In this document: piece by piece, positions 1 through 5,038 of the stretch
Layout: each line of letters begins with the position of its first letter
Numbering within the stretch: position 1 is the stretch's first letter
Source of the DNA: an uncultured Traorella sp.
GTDB lineage: Bacteria; Bacillota_I; Bacilli_A; Erysipelotrichales; Erysipelotrichaceae
Assembly (NCBI GenBank): GCA_945919165.1
Contig: CAMEIZ010000100.1
Location: 1-6,671 of the forward strand
DNA length: 6,671 bases
Direction of reading: 5' to 3'
The notes under the pieces: model-generated
Database searches by the model: none
Told to the model about the DNA's origin: nothing
Seen by the model: the letters and a program-made list of their open reading frames with translations, nothing else
Made by a program: the position numbers and the translations under genes

Positions 1-470
1 AGATTCTTGGTAAACAGGAAGGTAATATGGGATTAGGTGGTATCCCAAATCCATATTTGAAGGCAAGTGATTGGGGATGGCAGATTGACCCTACAGGCTT
101 GAGAATAGCCTTAAATGAACTATGGGAAAGATATCAGAAACCATTATTTGTTGTAGAAAATGGATTAGGCTCACAAGATGTGTTAGAAGAAGATAAGAGT
201 TGTCATGATTCATATCATATTGATTATCTGCGTGATCATATCAAAGCGATGAGTGATGCTATTAATCTTGATGGTGTTGAACTTTTAGGTTATACCCCTT
301 GGGGATGTATTGATCTTGTTAGTGCTTCAACGGGAGAGATGCATAAGCGTTATGGTTTCATTTATGTTGATGTTCAAGATGATGGTACAGGAGACGGGAG
401 TCGATATAGAAAGGATTCTTTCTATTGGTATAAAAAAGTTATTGCATCCAATGGTGCAGATTTAGATTAG
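1..470 (+). CDS. 6-phospho-beta-glucosidase, GH1 family (C-terminal part; 5' end outside window)
   Basis: This is the C-terminal third of a glycoside hydrolase family 1 enzyme that would hydrolyse 6-phospho-beta-glucosides (PTS products such as cellobiose-6-phosphate or salicin-6-phosphate) to glucose-6-phosphate and an aglycone or glucose in the cytoplasm. The frame is open from base 3, and the codons before the ATG at 27 (reading ILGKQEGN) align with the two downstream paralogues, so that ATG is an internal methionine. Visible are the NPYL..SDWGW segment, the VVENGLG motif with the catalytic nucleophile Glu encoded at 156-158, the WGCIDLVSASTGEMHKRYG segment whose Ser, Lys and Tyr form the phosphate-binding site in GH1 6-phospho-enzymes, and the family ending KKVIASNG. 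The acid/base half is outside the window. The gene ends 10 nt before the next GH1 gene, so the two are almost certainly co-transcribed. The choice of 6-phospho-glucosidase over galactosidase rests on resemblance to the BglA/AscB subgroup. Confidence 0.93.
   Translation, partial: ILGKQEGNMGLGGIPNPYLKASDWGWQIDPTGLRIALNELWERYQKPLFVVENGLGSQDVLEEDKSCHDSYHIDYLRDHIKAMSDAINLDGVELLGYTPWGCIDLVSASTGEMHKRYGFIYVDVQDDGTGDGSRYRKDSFYWYKKVIASNGADLD
411..439 (+). repeat. 29-nt identical patch shared by first and second GH1 genes
   Basis: The bases at 411-439 are identical to 1906-1934, at the same place in the two coding sequences (encoding KDSFYWYKK plus the first two bases of a Val codon). The third gene has different synonymous codons for Ser and Phe here. 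This is a paralogue-derived repeat inside coding sequence, not a mobile element. Confidence 0.85.
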
Positions 471-475
471 GAGGG
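469..475 (+). promoter_or_regulatory. Ribosome binding site of second GH1 gene
   Basis: AGGAGGG lies 5 nt before the ATG at 481 and its first two bases are the last two of the upstream TAG stop codon. This fixes the start of the second GH1 gene and implies that ribosomes finishing the first gene are handed on to the second. Confidence 0.85.
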
Positions 476-480
476 TTAAA

Positions 481-1965
481 ATGAGTTTTCCAAAAAATTT
501 TTTATGGGGTGGTGCTACTGCTGCTAATCAGTATGAAGGCGGATATTTAGAAGGCGGTAAGGGAATCAATACAAGTGATACATTAACCAATGGCTCGCAT
601 ACAACACCTCGTCGAGTTACATGGGTGATTCCTGAAACAGGCGAAACAGGTAGTGTACCACTTACTTTCGGTAAGACAGAATTCTTGCCAAAAGGAGCTA
701 TTCCGACAATACTTGATGATGAGTATTATCCAAGCCATGTCGCTACAGATTTTTATCACCATTATAAAGAAGATATCGCATTAATGGGTGAAATGGGTTT
801 TAAAACATTTCGGTTGAGTATGAATTGGGCTAGGATTTTTCCGAATGGAGATGATGAAAATCCAAATGAAGAAGGTTTAAAATTTTATGATGAAGTTTTT
901 GATGAATGTGCTAAATATGGTATTGAACCTTTGGTAACATTATCTCATTATGAAACACCTTTAAATCTAACAATTAAATATGGAGGATGGAAAAATAGAA
1001 AATGTATTGATTTCTTTGTGAAATATGCTATTACTGTAATGAAACGCTATTTAGGCAAAGTGAAATATTATTTGACATTTAATGAAATCAATATTATGTG
1101 TATGATGCCATATATGGCAGGAGGATTAACAGATTTTGGCGATCAGGCAAAAGCCCAAGGAGAACATAATCAGTTTGTCGCTAGTGCGCGTGTCGTGAAA
1201 GAAGCGCATGAAATCAGTCCTGAACTAAGAATTGGACAGATGTTGGCATATTCTCCTCTGTATGCTTATACTTGTGATCCAAATGACCAGATTATGGTTA
1301 TGGAAGGGATGCATCAGACACTCTTTTATTCAGATGTTCAGACTGGTGGTTATTATCCTGACTACAAGTTGAAGGAATATGAACGTAAGGGAATTGTTTT
1401 AGAAGATACACCAGAGGATTATGAACTCATTAAGAACTATTCCTCAGACTTCTTAAGCTTTTCCTGCTATGGTTCCAACACAGTGACAACTCATCAAGAA
1501 TTGATAGATAATACTGGCGGTAATTTTTTCATGGGTGTAAAAAATCCTTACCTCGAAACGAATGCCTGGGGCTGGTCAACGGATCCTGCCTGTTTGAGAC
1601 TGGCTCTTAATACTTTATATGATCGTTATCACAAACCATTATGGATCGTTGAAAACGGAATTGGATGGAATGACGTTAAAGAAGAGAATGGCAGTATTCA
1701 TGACACCTATCGAATTGATTATCTACGTAAGAATATAAAATCTATGGATGATGCCATTAATTTGGATGGAGTCGATCTAATGGGTTATACAATGTGGGGT
1801 TGCATTGACTTAGTATCAGCAGGAACCGGCGAAATGAGAAAACGCTATGGTTTTGTTTATGTAGATCGTGATGATGAAGGAAATGGAACTCTTGCTAGAA
1901 GTAAAAAGGATTCTTTCTATTGGTATAAAAAAGTCATTGCCAGTGATGGAGCAGATTTAGATTAA
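481..1965 (+). CDS. 6-phospho-beta-glucosidase, GH1 family (second of tandem three)
   Basis: A complete 494-residue GH1 enzyme, the usual length for the BglA/AscB subgroup, with no signal peptide, so cytoplasmic. The N-terminal signature FLWGGATAANQYEG is at residues 7-20. The acid/base Glu is E202 in TFNEIN (199-204) and the nucleophile is E391 in IVENGIG. The phosphate-binding Ser446, Lys454 and Tyr456 lie in the SAGTGEMRKRYG stretch, spaced as in 6-phospho-beta-glucosidases. It should release glucose-6-phosphate from PTS-imported beta-glucosides. A loop of about 50 residues after the N-terminal signature (residues 40-85) is shared in outline with the third gene but differs in sequence, which could tune substrate range. 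The usual SYY before the substrate-binding loop reads SCY here (Cys329-Tyr330); the second Tyr is kept. It starts 10 nt after the first gene and ends 10 nt before the third. The exact aglycone cannot be read from the sequence. Confidence 0.95.
   Translation: MSFPKNFLWGGATAANQYEGGYLEGGKGINTSDTLTNGSHTTPRRVTWVIPETGETGSVPLTFGKTEFLPKGAIPTILDDEYYPSHVATDFYHHYKEDIALMGEMGFKTFRLSMNWARIFPNGDDENPNEEGLKFYDEVFDECAKYGIEPLVTLSHYETPLNLTIKYGGWKNRKCIDFFVKYAITVMKRYLGKVKYYLTFNEINIMCMMPYMAGGLTDFGDQAKAQGEHNQFVASARVVKEAHEISPELRIGQMLAYSPLYAYTCDPNDQIMVMEGMHQTLFYSDVQTGGYYPDYKLKEYERKGIVLEDTPEDYELIKNYSSDFLSFSCYGSNTVTTHQELIDNTGGNFFMGVKNPYLETNAWGWSTDPACLRLALNTLYDRYHKPLWIVENGIGWNDVKEENGSIHDTYRIDYLRKNIKSMDDAINLDGVDLMGYTMWGCIDLVSAGTGEMRKRYGFVYVDRDDEGNGTLARSKKDSFYWYKKVIASDGADLD
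1795..1844 (+). repeat. 50-nt near-identical patch shared by second and third GH1 genes
   Basis: Bases 1795-1844 match 3281-3330 at 48 of 50 positions, including 32 in a row (1795-1826 and 3281-3312). The stretch encodes the WGCIDLVSAGTGEMRKR phosphate-site segment. The first gene encodes nearly the same peptide with many different synonymous codons, so protein conservation alone does not account for the DNA identity. A local gene-conversion tract or recent duplication is likely. Confidence 0.8.
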
Positions 1966-1970
1966 AGGAG
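1964..1970 (+). promoter_or_regulatory. Ribosome binding site of third GH1 gene
   Basis: AAAGGAG overlaps the upstream TAA stop (1963-1965) and sits 5 nt before the ATG at 1976. It supports that start codon and translational linkage with the second GH1 gene. Confidence 0.8.
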
Positions 1971-1975
1971 ATAAT

Positions 1976-3451
1976 ATGAAGAACAGATTTCCAAAGGATT
2001 TTTATTGGGGCGGTGCGACAGCAGCTAATCAATGTGAAGGAGCATGGAATATTGATGGAAGAGGGCCTGCCAGAACTGATGTTACAACTGGAGGAACTTT
2101 ACATGAACCTAGATATGTGACTTATATCATGCCGGATGGAACAACGGGAAAATTTTCTCAGTTTGGAGGTATAAAGCCAAAAGGAGCAAAGCTGGCAGTT
2201 GTTGATGGATATTTATATCCAAATCATGATGGTATTGATTTCTATCATCATTATAAGGAAGATATTGCTATGTTTGCAGAAATGGGATTCAAAATGTTTA
2301 GAATGTCAATTTCTTGGTCAAGAATTTTTCCAAAAGGAATAGAAGAAGAACCCAATCAAAAAGGTATTGAGTTTTACCGTGATGTATTTAAAGAATTAAG
2401 AAAATACAATATTGAACCACTGGTAACAATATCTCACTATGATACACCATTATATCTGGAAGAAGAATTAGATGGTTGGAACAATCGCGAATTGATTAAA
2501 TTATTTGATCGGTTTACTGATGTTCTTTTTAAAGAATATAAAGGATTAGTAAAATATTGGTTGACTTTCAATGAAATTAATAGTTTATTGATGATGGCAG
2601 ATTTTGTCCCAAATCTTCCTGAAACTGTTTATCAGCAGTCATATCAGCAACTGCATTATCAGTTTGTTGCCAGTGCACATGCAGTATCCAAAGCAAAAAA
2701 CTTTGATCCTGCTTATCAGGTTGGATGCATGTTGGCAGGACTAGTTAATTATCCATATACTTGTGATCCCAAAGATGTTATTAAAAACATGGAACATGAG
2801 CAGGAAACTTTCTATTATTGCGGAGATACCATGGTTCGAGGAGTTTATCCTGCTTATGCAAAGAAGCTATGGGAAAAACATCATGTAAAATTGGATATAA
2901 CAGATCAGGATCTCAAGGATCTTAAAAAGGGTTGTGTTGAATTTTTTACATTTTCCTACTATTGCACAGGTTGTTCAACTACCCACCAAGATGTTGATAA
3001 AGCTAAAGGAAACTTTACAATGGGGGCGAAAAATCCATATCTTCATTATTCAGACTGGGGATGGAGTACGGATCCTGATGGATTACGTTATTTCTTGAAC
3101 ACTCTTTATAGTCGTTATGAAATTCCAATGATGGTAGTAGAAAACGGTTTAGGTGCTTTTGATGAAGTTGAAGAGGATGGAAGTATTCATGATCCTTATC
3201 GCATCGATTATCTGCGTCAGCATATTATAGCTATGGCACAAGCAATTGAGGATGGTGTTGACTTGATCGCCTACACGCCTTGGGGTTGCATTGACTTAGT
3301 ATCAGCAGGAACTGGTGAAATGAGAAAACGTTACGGATTTATATATGTGGATAAGCATGATGATGGAAGCGGTTCAATGAAGCGTTTAAGAAAGGATTCA
3401 TTTTATTGGTATAAAAAAGTCATTGCAAGCAATGGTGAAGATGTTGAATAA
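1976..3451 (+). CDS. 6-phospho-beta-glucosidase, GH1 family (third of tandem three)
   Basis: A complete 491-residue cytoplasmic GH1 enzyme of the same subgroup. The N-terminal signature FYWGGATAANQCEG is at residues 9-22; acid/base E200 is in TFNEIN (197-202); nucleophile E389 is in VVENGLG; the phosphate-site Ser443, Lys451 and Tyr453 are in the SAGTGEMRKRYG stretch. All residues needed for hydrolysis of 6-phospho-beta-glucosides are present. The SYY motif is intact (Tyr328-Tyr329), unlike in the second gene. The region after the acid/base Glu (about residues 205-225) and the loop at about 38-75 differ clearly from the second paralogue, suggesting specialisation on another phospho-glucoside rather than simple dosage duplication; this is inference. 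It is the last gene of the operon, followed 48 nt later by a terminator hairpin. Part of its 3' region is almost identical in DNA to the second gene (see repeats). Confidence 0.95.
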   Translation: MKNRFPKDFYWGGATAANQCEGAWNIDGRGPARTDVTTGGTLHEPRYVTYIMPDGTTGKFSQFGGIKPKGAKLAVVDGYLYPNHDGIDFYHHYKEDIAMFAEMGFKMFRMSISWSRIFPKGIEEEPNQKGIEFYRDVFKELRKYNIEPLVTISHYDTPLYLEEELDGWNNRELIKLFDRFTDVLFKEYKGLVKYWLTFNEINSLLMMADFVPNLPETVYQQSYQQLHYQFVASAHAVSKAKNFDPAYQVGCMLAGLVNYPYTCDPKDVIKNMEHEQETFYYCGDTMVRGVYPAYAKKLWEKHHVKLDITDQDLKDLKKGCVEFFTFSYYCTGCSTTHQDVDKAKGNFTMGAKNPYLHYSDWGWSTDPDGLRYFLNTLYSRYEIPMMVVENGLGAFDEVEEDGSIHDPYRIDYLRQHIIAMAQAIEDGVDLIAYTPWGCIDLVSAGTGEMRKRYGFIYVDKHDDGSGSMKRLRKDSFYWYKKVIASNGEDVE

Positions 3452-3498
3452 AGTCATGAAGTACTTGTATCTAAGCAAATATATATTGAGATGAACAC

Positions 3499-3540
3499 AA
3501 AAATGCATCGAATTATTTGTTAATCCGGATGCATTTTTTT
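3499..3540 (+). terminator. Rho-independent terminator after GH1 operon
   Basis: An 11-bp perfect stem pairs AAAAATGCATC (3499-3509) with GATGCATTTTT (3528-3538), enclosing an 18-nt loop and running into seven T residues up to 3540. It begins 48 nt after the stop codon of the third GH1 gene. The left arm starts with five A residues, so the same hairpin could also end transcription arriving on the - strand from the tetR gene, whose stop lies about 140 bp away. Confidence 0.8.
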
Positions 3541-3680
3541 GTAATTCTGTTTTTTGATAATCAATCGATATTGAATAGTTGGTATAAAAGGTGTACCCGA
3601 AAATGAAATTATTAGGTCATTGGTGTATTCAAATTACTCTGTTATACAAAAAATTATTTAGCAACATGATAATTCAAAGC

Positions 3681-4229
3681 TTAATTAGCATTTTTTGAAT
3701 GTAAGATATCAATTATACTGTGACTCATCAGATAATTTGTACGCTGGATCAACAGCTCGCGTTTTTCTTTACAGCCATGCTTCAGATAATCATTTATGAT
3801 AAAGCATATAACTGTTGCCTGATAATTTGCCATATATTCAGCATTAAAATATGGATTTGAAAAAGACAGTGAGCGATAAAACTCAAGAAAAGCTTTCATA
3901 AAAATATTATGCAGCATGCTATCAAAACCATTTTGTCCTTGTATTTGAAAAACTTTATAGAAAAAAGATTTTTGTTCATCTAATACCTGAAAGACATGAG
4001 TGATCTTATCCTGAATGTTTTGAATAGAATCATCCATGAGCATTTGAGTAATTAAATACTCCAGTGCTTCATATTTATCCATAAAATGATTATAGAAAGT
4101 GCCTCGAATCACACCGGTTTTATCACAGATTTGTTTGATGGTAATTTTCTCAAACGGTTTGGTTTTCATCAATTCATAAAGGCCTTCACATAATAGTTCC
4201 TTCATGCTGATTTTACTAGACTGACTCAT
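3681..4229 (-). CDS. TetR/AcrR-family transcriptional regulator
   Basis: A 182-residue protein, normal for the family. The N-terminal DNA-binding domain is clear: helix 1 at about residues 8-22, then a helix-turn-helix at about 29-50 with ITIKQICDKTGV and the recognition helix RGTFYNHF, followed by DKYEALEYLI, the standard start of helix 4. The rest (about 55-176) is helical and variable, as expected for the ligand-binding and dimerisation domain, and gives no clue to the ligand. The ATG at 4229 is supported by AGGAG (4236-4240) that overlaps the stop of the upstream membrane-protein gene, 9 nt away. It therefore forms an operon with that gene and probably controls it through the inverted repeat at 4836-4856, by autorepression. 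TetR assignment is firm; the target and effector are inference. Confidence 0.92.
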   Translation of the reverse strand: MSQSSKISMKELLCEGLYELMKTKPFEKITIKQICDKTGVIRGTFYNHFMDKYEALEYLITQMLMDDSIQNIQDKITHVFQVLDEQKSFFYKVFQIQGQNGFDSMLHNIFMKAFLEFYRSLSFSNPYFNAEYMANYQATVICFIINDYLKHGCKEKRELLIQRTNYLMSHSIIDILHSKNAN

Positions 4230-4235
4230 ATTTCA

Positions 4236-4240
4236 CTCCT
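4236..4240 (-). promoter_or_regulatory. Ribosome binding site of tetR gene overlapping upstream stop
   Basis: On the - strand AGGAG ends 6 nt before the ATG at 4229 and shares bases with the TAG stop (4239-4241) of the MntP-like gene. This points to translational coupling of transporter and regulator. Confidence 0.75.
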
Positions 4241-4802
4241 ACACCAGGCCATTGATCACCATCATTTCCAAAAAAGCAAGAATTAGATAGATGGCCGAAC
4301 ATAAATACCCAATAAATTTCTGATAAGCAGCACCCTGACGATACCCTATATAATGAGCGATAAGAACAAGGATAAATGTAATGAAAAAGGCTGTACACCA
4401 CTGAAAGTTAAAAGAAAGATGAAAGGAAGATATAAACAATCCAATTAAAAAACAGTCAATACCGGAAATCACGGCTTTTTTAACGCTGTCCATATAAGTA
4501 TAATTCATGTTCAGTTTTTCTTCAAAAGCCTTTTTTTGATGCGTTTTGATGAATATTTCAGTACTGATCAAAATCAGGATAGCAAATGTAATCAACTGAT
4601 TCAAACGTACAATGCGATCCAGATAGAACAACTGTCCGAACAGATTTCCTATAAGTAAAAGAGTGGCATCGATGAATGCGAAAATTAAAGAATGCATCAA
4701 TGCATCTTTGAACACTATTTTTAAAGATGTTGCTCCTTTTTCCATCATGATAACGAAGGAATCTAATGAAATGCAAATGATCAAAAGTATAAACCAGTTC
4801 AT
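4239..4802 (-). CDS. MntP-like integral membrane protein (putative metal efflux pump)
   Basis: A 187-residue protein with about six membrane helices by eye (residues 3-20, 35-57, 66-84, 108-127, 134-155, 163-183), the size and topology of MntP (DUF204) manganese exporters in the LysE-like superfamily. Two half-repeats are visible: SLDSF near the start (Asp14) and SGIDCF in helix 4 (Asp116). They match the paired MDAF and SIDA motifs whose aspartates are needed for MntP function. The end, GYRQGAAYQKFIGYLCSAIYL, also fits the family's last helix. It is divergent: Asp45 lies in helix 2, Cys117 follows the second motif Asp, and His150 is near helix 5, so another substrate is possible. The start has AGAAAGGA 7 nt upstream and a promoter just before it. 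The tetR gene follows 9 nt downstream. Family membership is moderately sure; manganese specificity is not shown. Confidence 0.75.
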   Translation of the reverse strand: MNWFILLIICISLDSFVIMMEKGATSLKIVFKDALMHSLIFAFIDATLLLIGNLFGQLFYLDRIVRLNQLITFAILILISTEIFIKTHQKKAFEEKLNMNYTYMDSVKKAVISGIDCFLIGLFISSFHLSFNFQWCTAFFITFILVLIAHYIGYRQGAAYQKFIGYLCSAIYLILAFLEMMVINGLV

Positions 4803-4809
4803 AATTGTA

Positions 4810-4817
4810 TCCTTTCT
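4810..4817 (-). promoter_or_regulatory. Ribosome binding site of MntP-like gene
   Basis: AGAAAGGA on the - strand, 7 nt before the ATG whose first base is at 4802, supports that start codon. Confidence 0.7.
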
Positions 4818-4828
4818 TTACGTGAAAC

Positions 4829-4857
4829 ATGATAATGAAAATTGTTTCAATTTTCAA
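4829..4857 (-). promoter_or_regulatory. Sigma-A-type promoter of MntP-like/tetR operon
   Basis: On the - strand a -35 element TTGAAA (4852-4857) is separated by exactly 17 bp from a -10 element TATCAT (4829-4834). Transcription would begin near 4822, giving a leader of about 20 nt with the ribosome binding site inside it. The spacer is occupied by the inverted repeat listed separately. Five of six -35 bases and four of six -10 bases match consensus. Confidence 0.7.
4836..4856. promoter_or_regulatory. Probable TetR operator: perfect 9-3-9 inverted repeat
   Basis: TGAAAATTG (4836-4844) and CAATTTTCA (4848-4856) are perfect inverted arms around a TTT centre. The 21-bp dyad covers the spacer and overlaps the -35 box of the promoter reading toward the MntP-like and tetR genes. 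Length, symmetry and position are typical of TetR-family operators, so binding would block RNA polymerase. Assignment to the neighbouring TetR protein is inference from proximity. Confidence 0.7.
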
Positions 4858-4936
4858 GTGCGTAAAAGATGTTTTATACATAAAAATAAGAATGTACAAA
4901 AAAAGGGACATTTAATTTGATTTTATTTGTATTTCT

Positions 4937-4966
4937 AACAATTCTTGTGAAATTGAACGAATTGTT
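4937..4966. repeat. 8-bp inverted repeat with 14-nt spacer upstream of peptidase gene
   Basis: AACAATTC (4937-4944) and GAATTGTT (4959-4966) are perfect inverted arms. They bracket a weak + strand promoter-like pair, TTGTGA (4945-4950) with TGAAAT (4968-4973) at 17 bp spacing. It may be an operator or paired half-sites for a regulator of the M20 peptidase. The right arm shares AATTGTTT with the operator at 4836-4856. It is not followed by a T-run, so a terminator is unlikely. Confidence 0.4.
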
Positions 4967-4987
4967 TTGAAATCTCGTTGGCAAACG

Positions 4988-5011
4988 CGCTGCTCCTAAT
5001 GAAAGCAGGCG
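4988..5011 (+). promoter_or_regulatory. Leader hairpin covering the likely ribosome binding site of the peptidase gene
   Basis: CGCTGCT (4988-4994) can pair with AGCAGGCG (5004-5011), giving a seven-pair stem with one bulged G and a 9-nt loop in an otherwise AT-rich leader. The right arm contains AGCAGG, the only Shine-Dalgarno-like sequence at a proper distance from the ATG at 5018. The stem could therefore limit ribosome access. No downstream T-run is present, so it is not an intrinsic terminator. Confidence 0.4.
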
Positions 5012-5017
5012 ATTGTG

Positions 5018-5023
5018 ATGTAG
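5018..5023 (+). other. In-frame ATG-TAG (start-stop) before the M20 peptidase gene
   Basis: An ATG at 5018 is followed directly by TAG at 5021, and the same reading frame then continues without further stops through the peptidase. AGCAGG lies 8 nt before this ATG. The intervening codons (NRTLEL) look like the first helix of an M20 protein. It is either a nonsense mutation at codon 2 or a minimal start-stop element allowing reinitiation downstream. Confidence 0.6.
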
Positions 5024-5038
5024 AATAGAACTCTGGAA

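Noticed and set aside
27..29. ATG at 27 as the start of a short 147-residue protein
   Set aside because: The frame is open to the window edge and the codons before it align with the downstream GH1 paralogues; the ATG is internal to a truncated gene.
3648..3674. Terminator for the tetR operon on the - strand: AATTAT/ATAATT stem followed by T residues
   Set aside because: The stem is only six A-T pairs with an 11-nt loop and would be very unstable. The stronger hairpin at 3499-3540 could serve both strands.
3541..3680. AT-rich gap after the GH1 terminator, searched for a small gene, RNA or repeat
   Set aside because: Only a short TCAAT-CGAT-ATTGA dyad near 3561-3574 was seen, with no promoter, ribosome binding site or structured element around it.
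4216..4401. 61-residue open frame on the - strand
   Set aside because: It overlaps the 3' end of the MntP-like gene in another frame, with no family resemblance; a shadow frame.
4852..4880. Plus-strand promoter TTTCAA with TATACA 17 bp apart, overlapping the operator and facing the peptidase
   Set aside because: The -35 match is poor and it would need a leader of more than 130 nt; not enough to call a promoter.
4558..4920. Open frames on both strands overlapping the MntP-like gene and its promoter (4558-4911 -, 4663-4920 +)
   Set aside because: They lie antisense to or out of frame with a clear membrane-protein gene, run across its promoter and operator, and have no recognisable domain.
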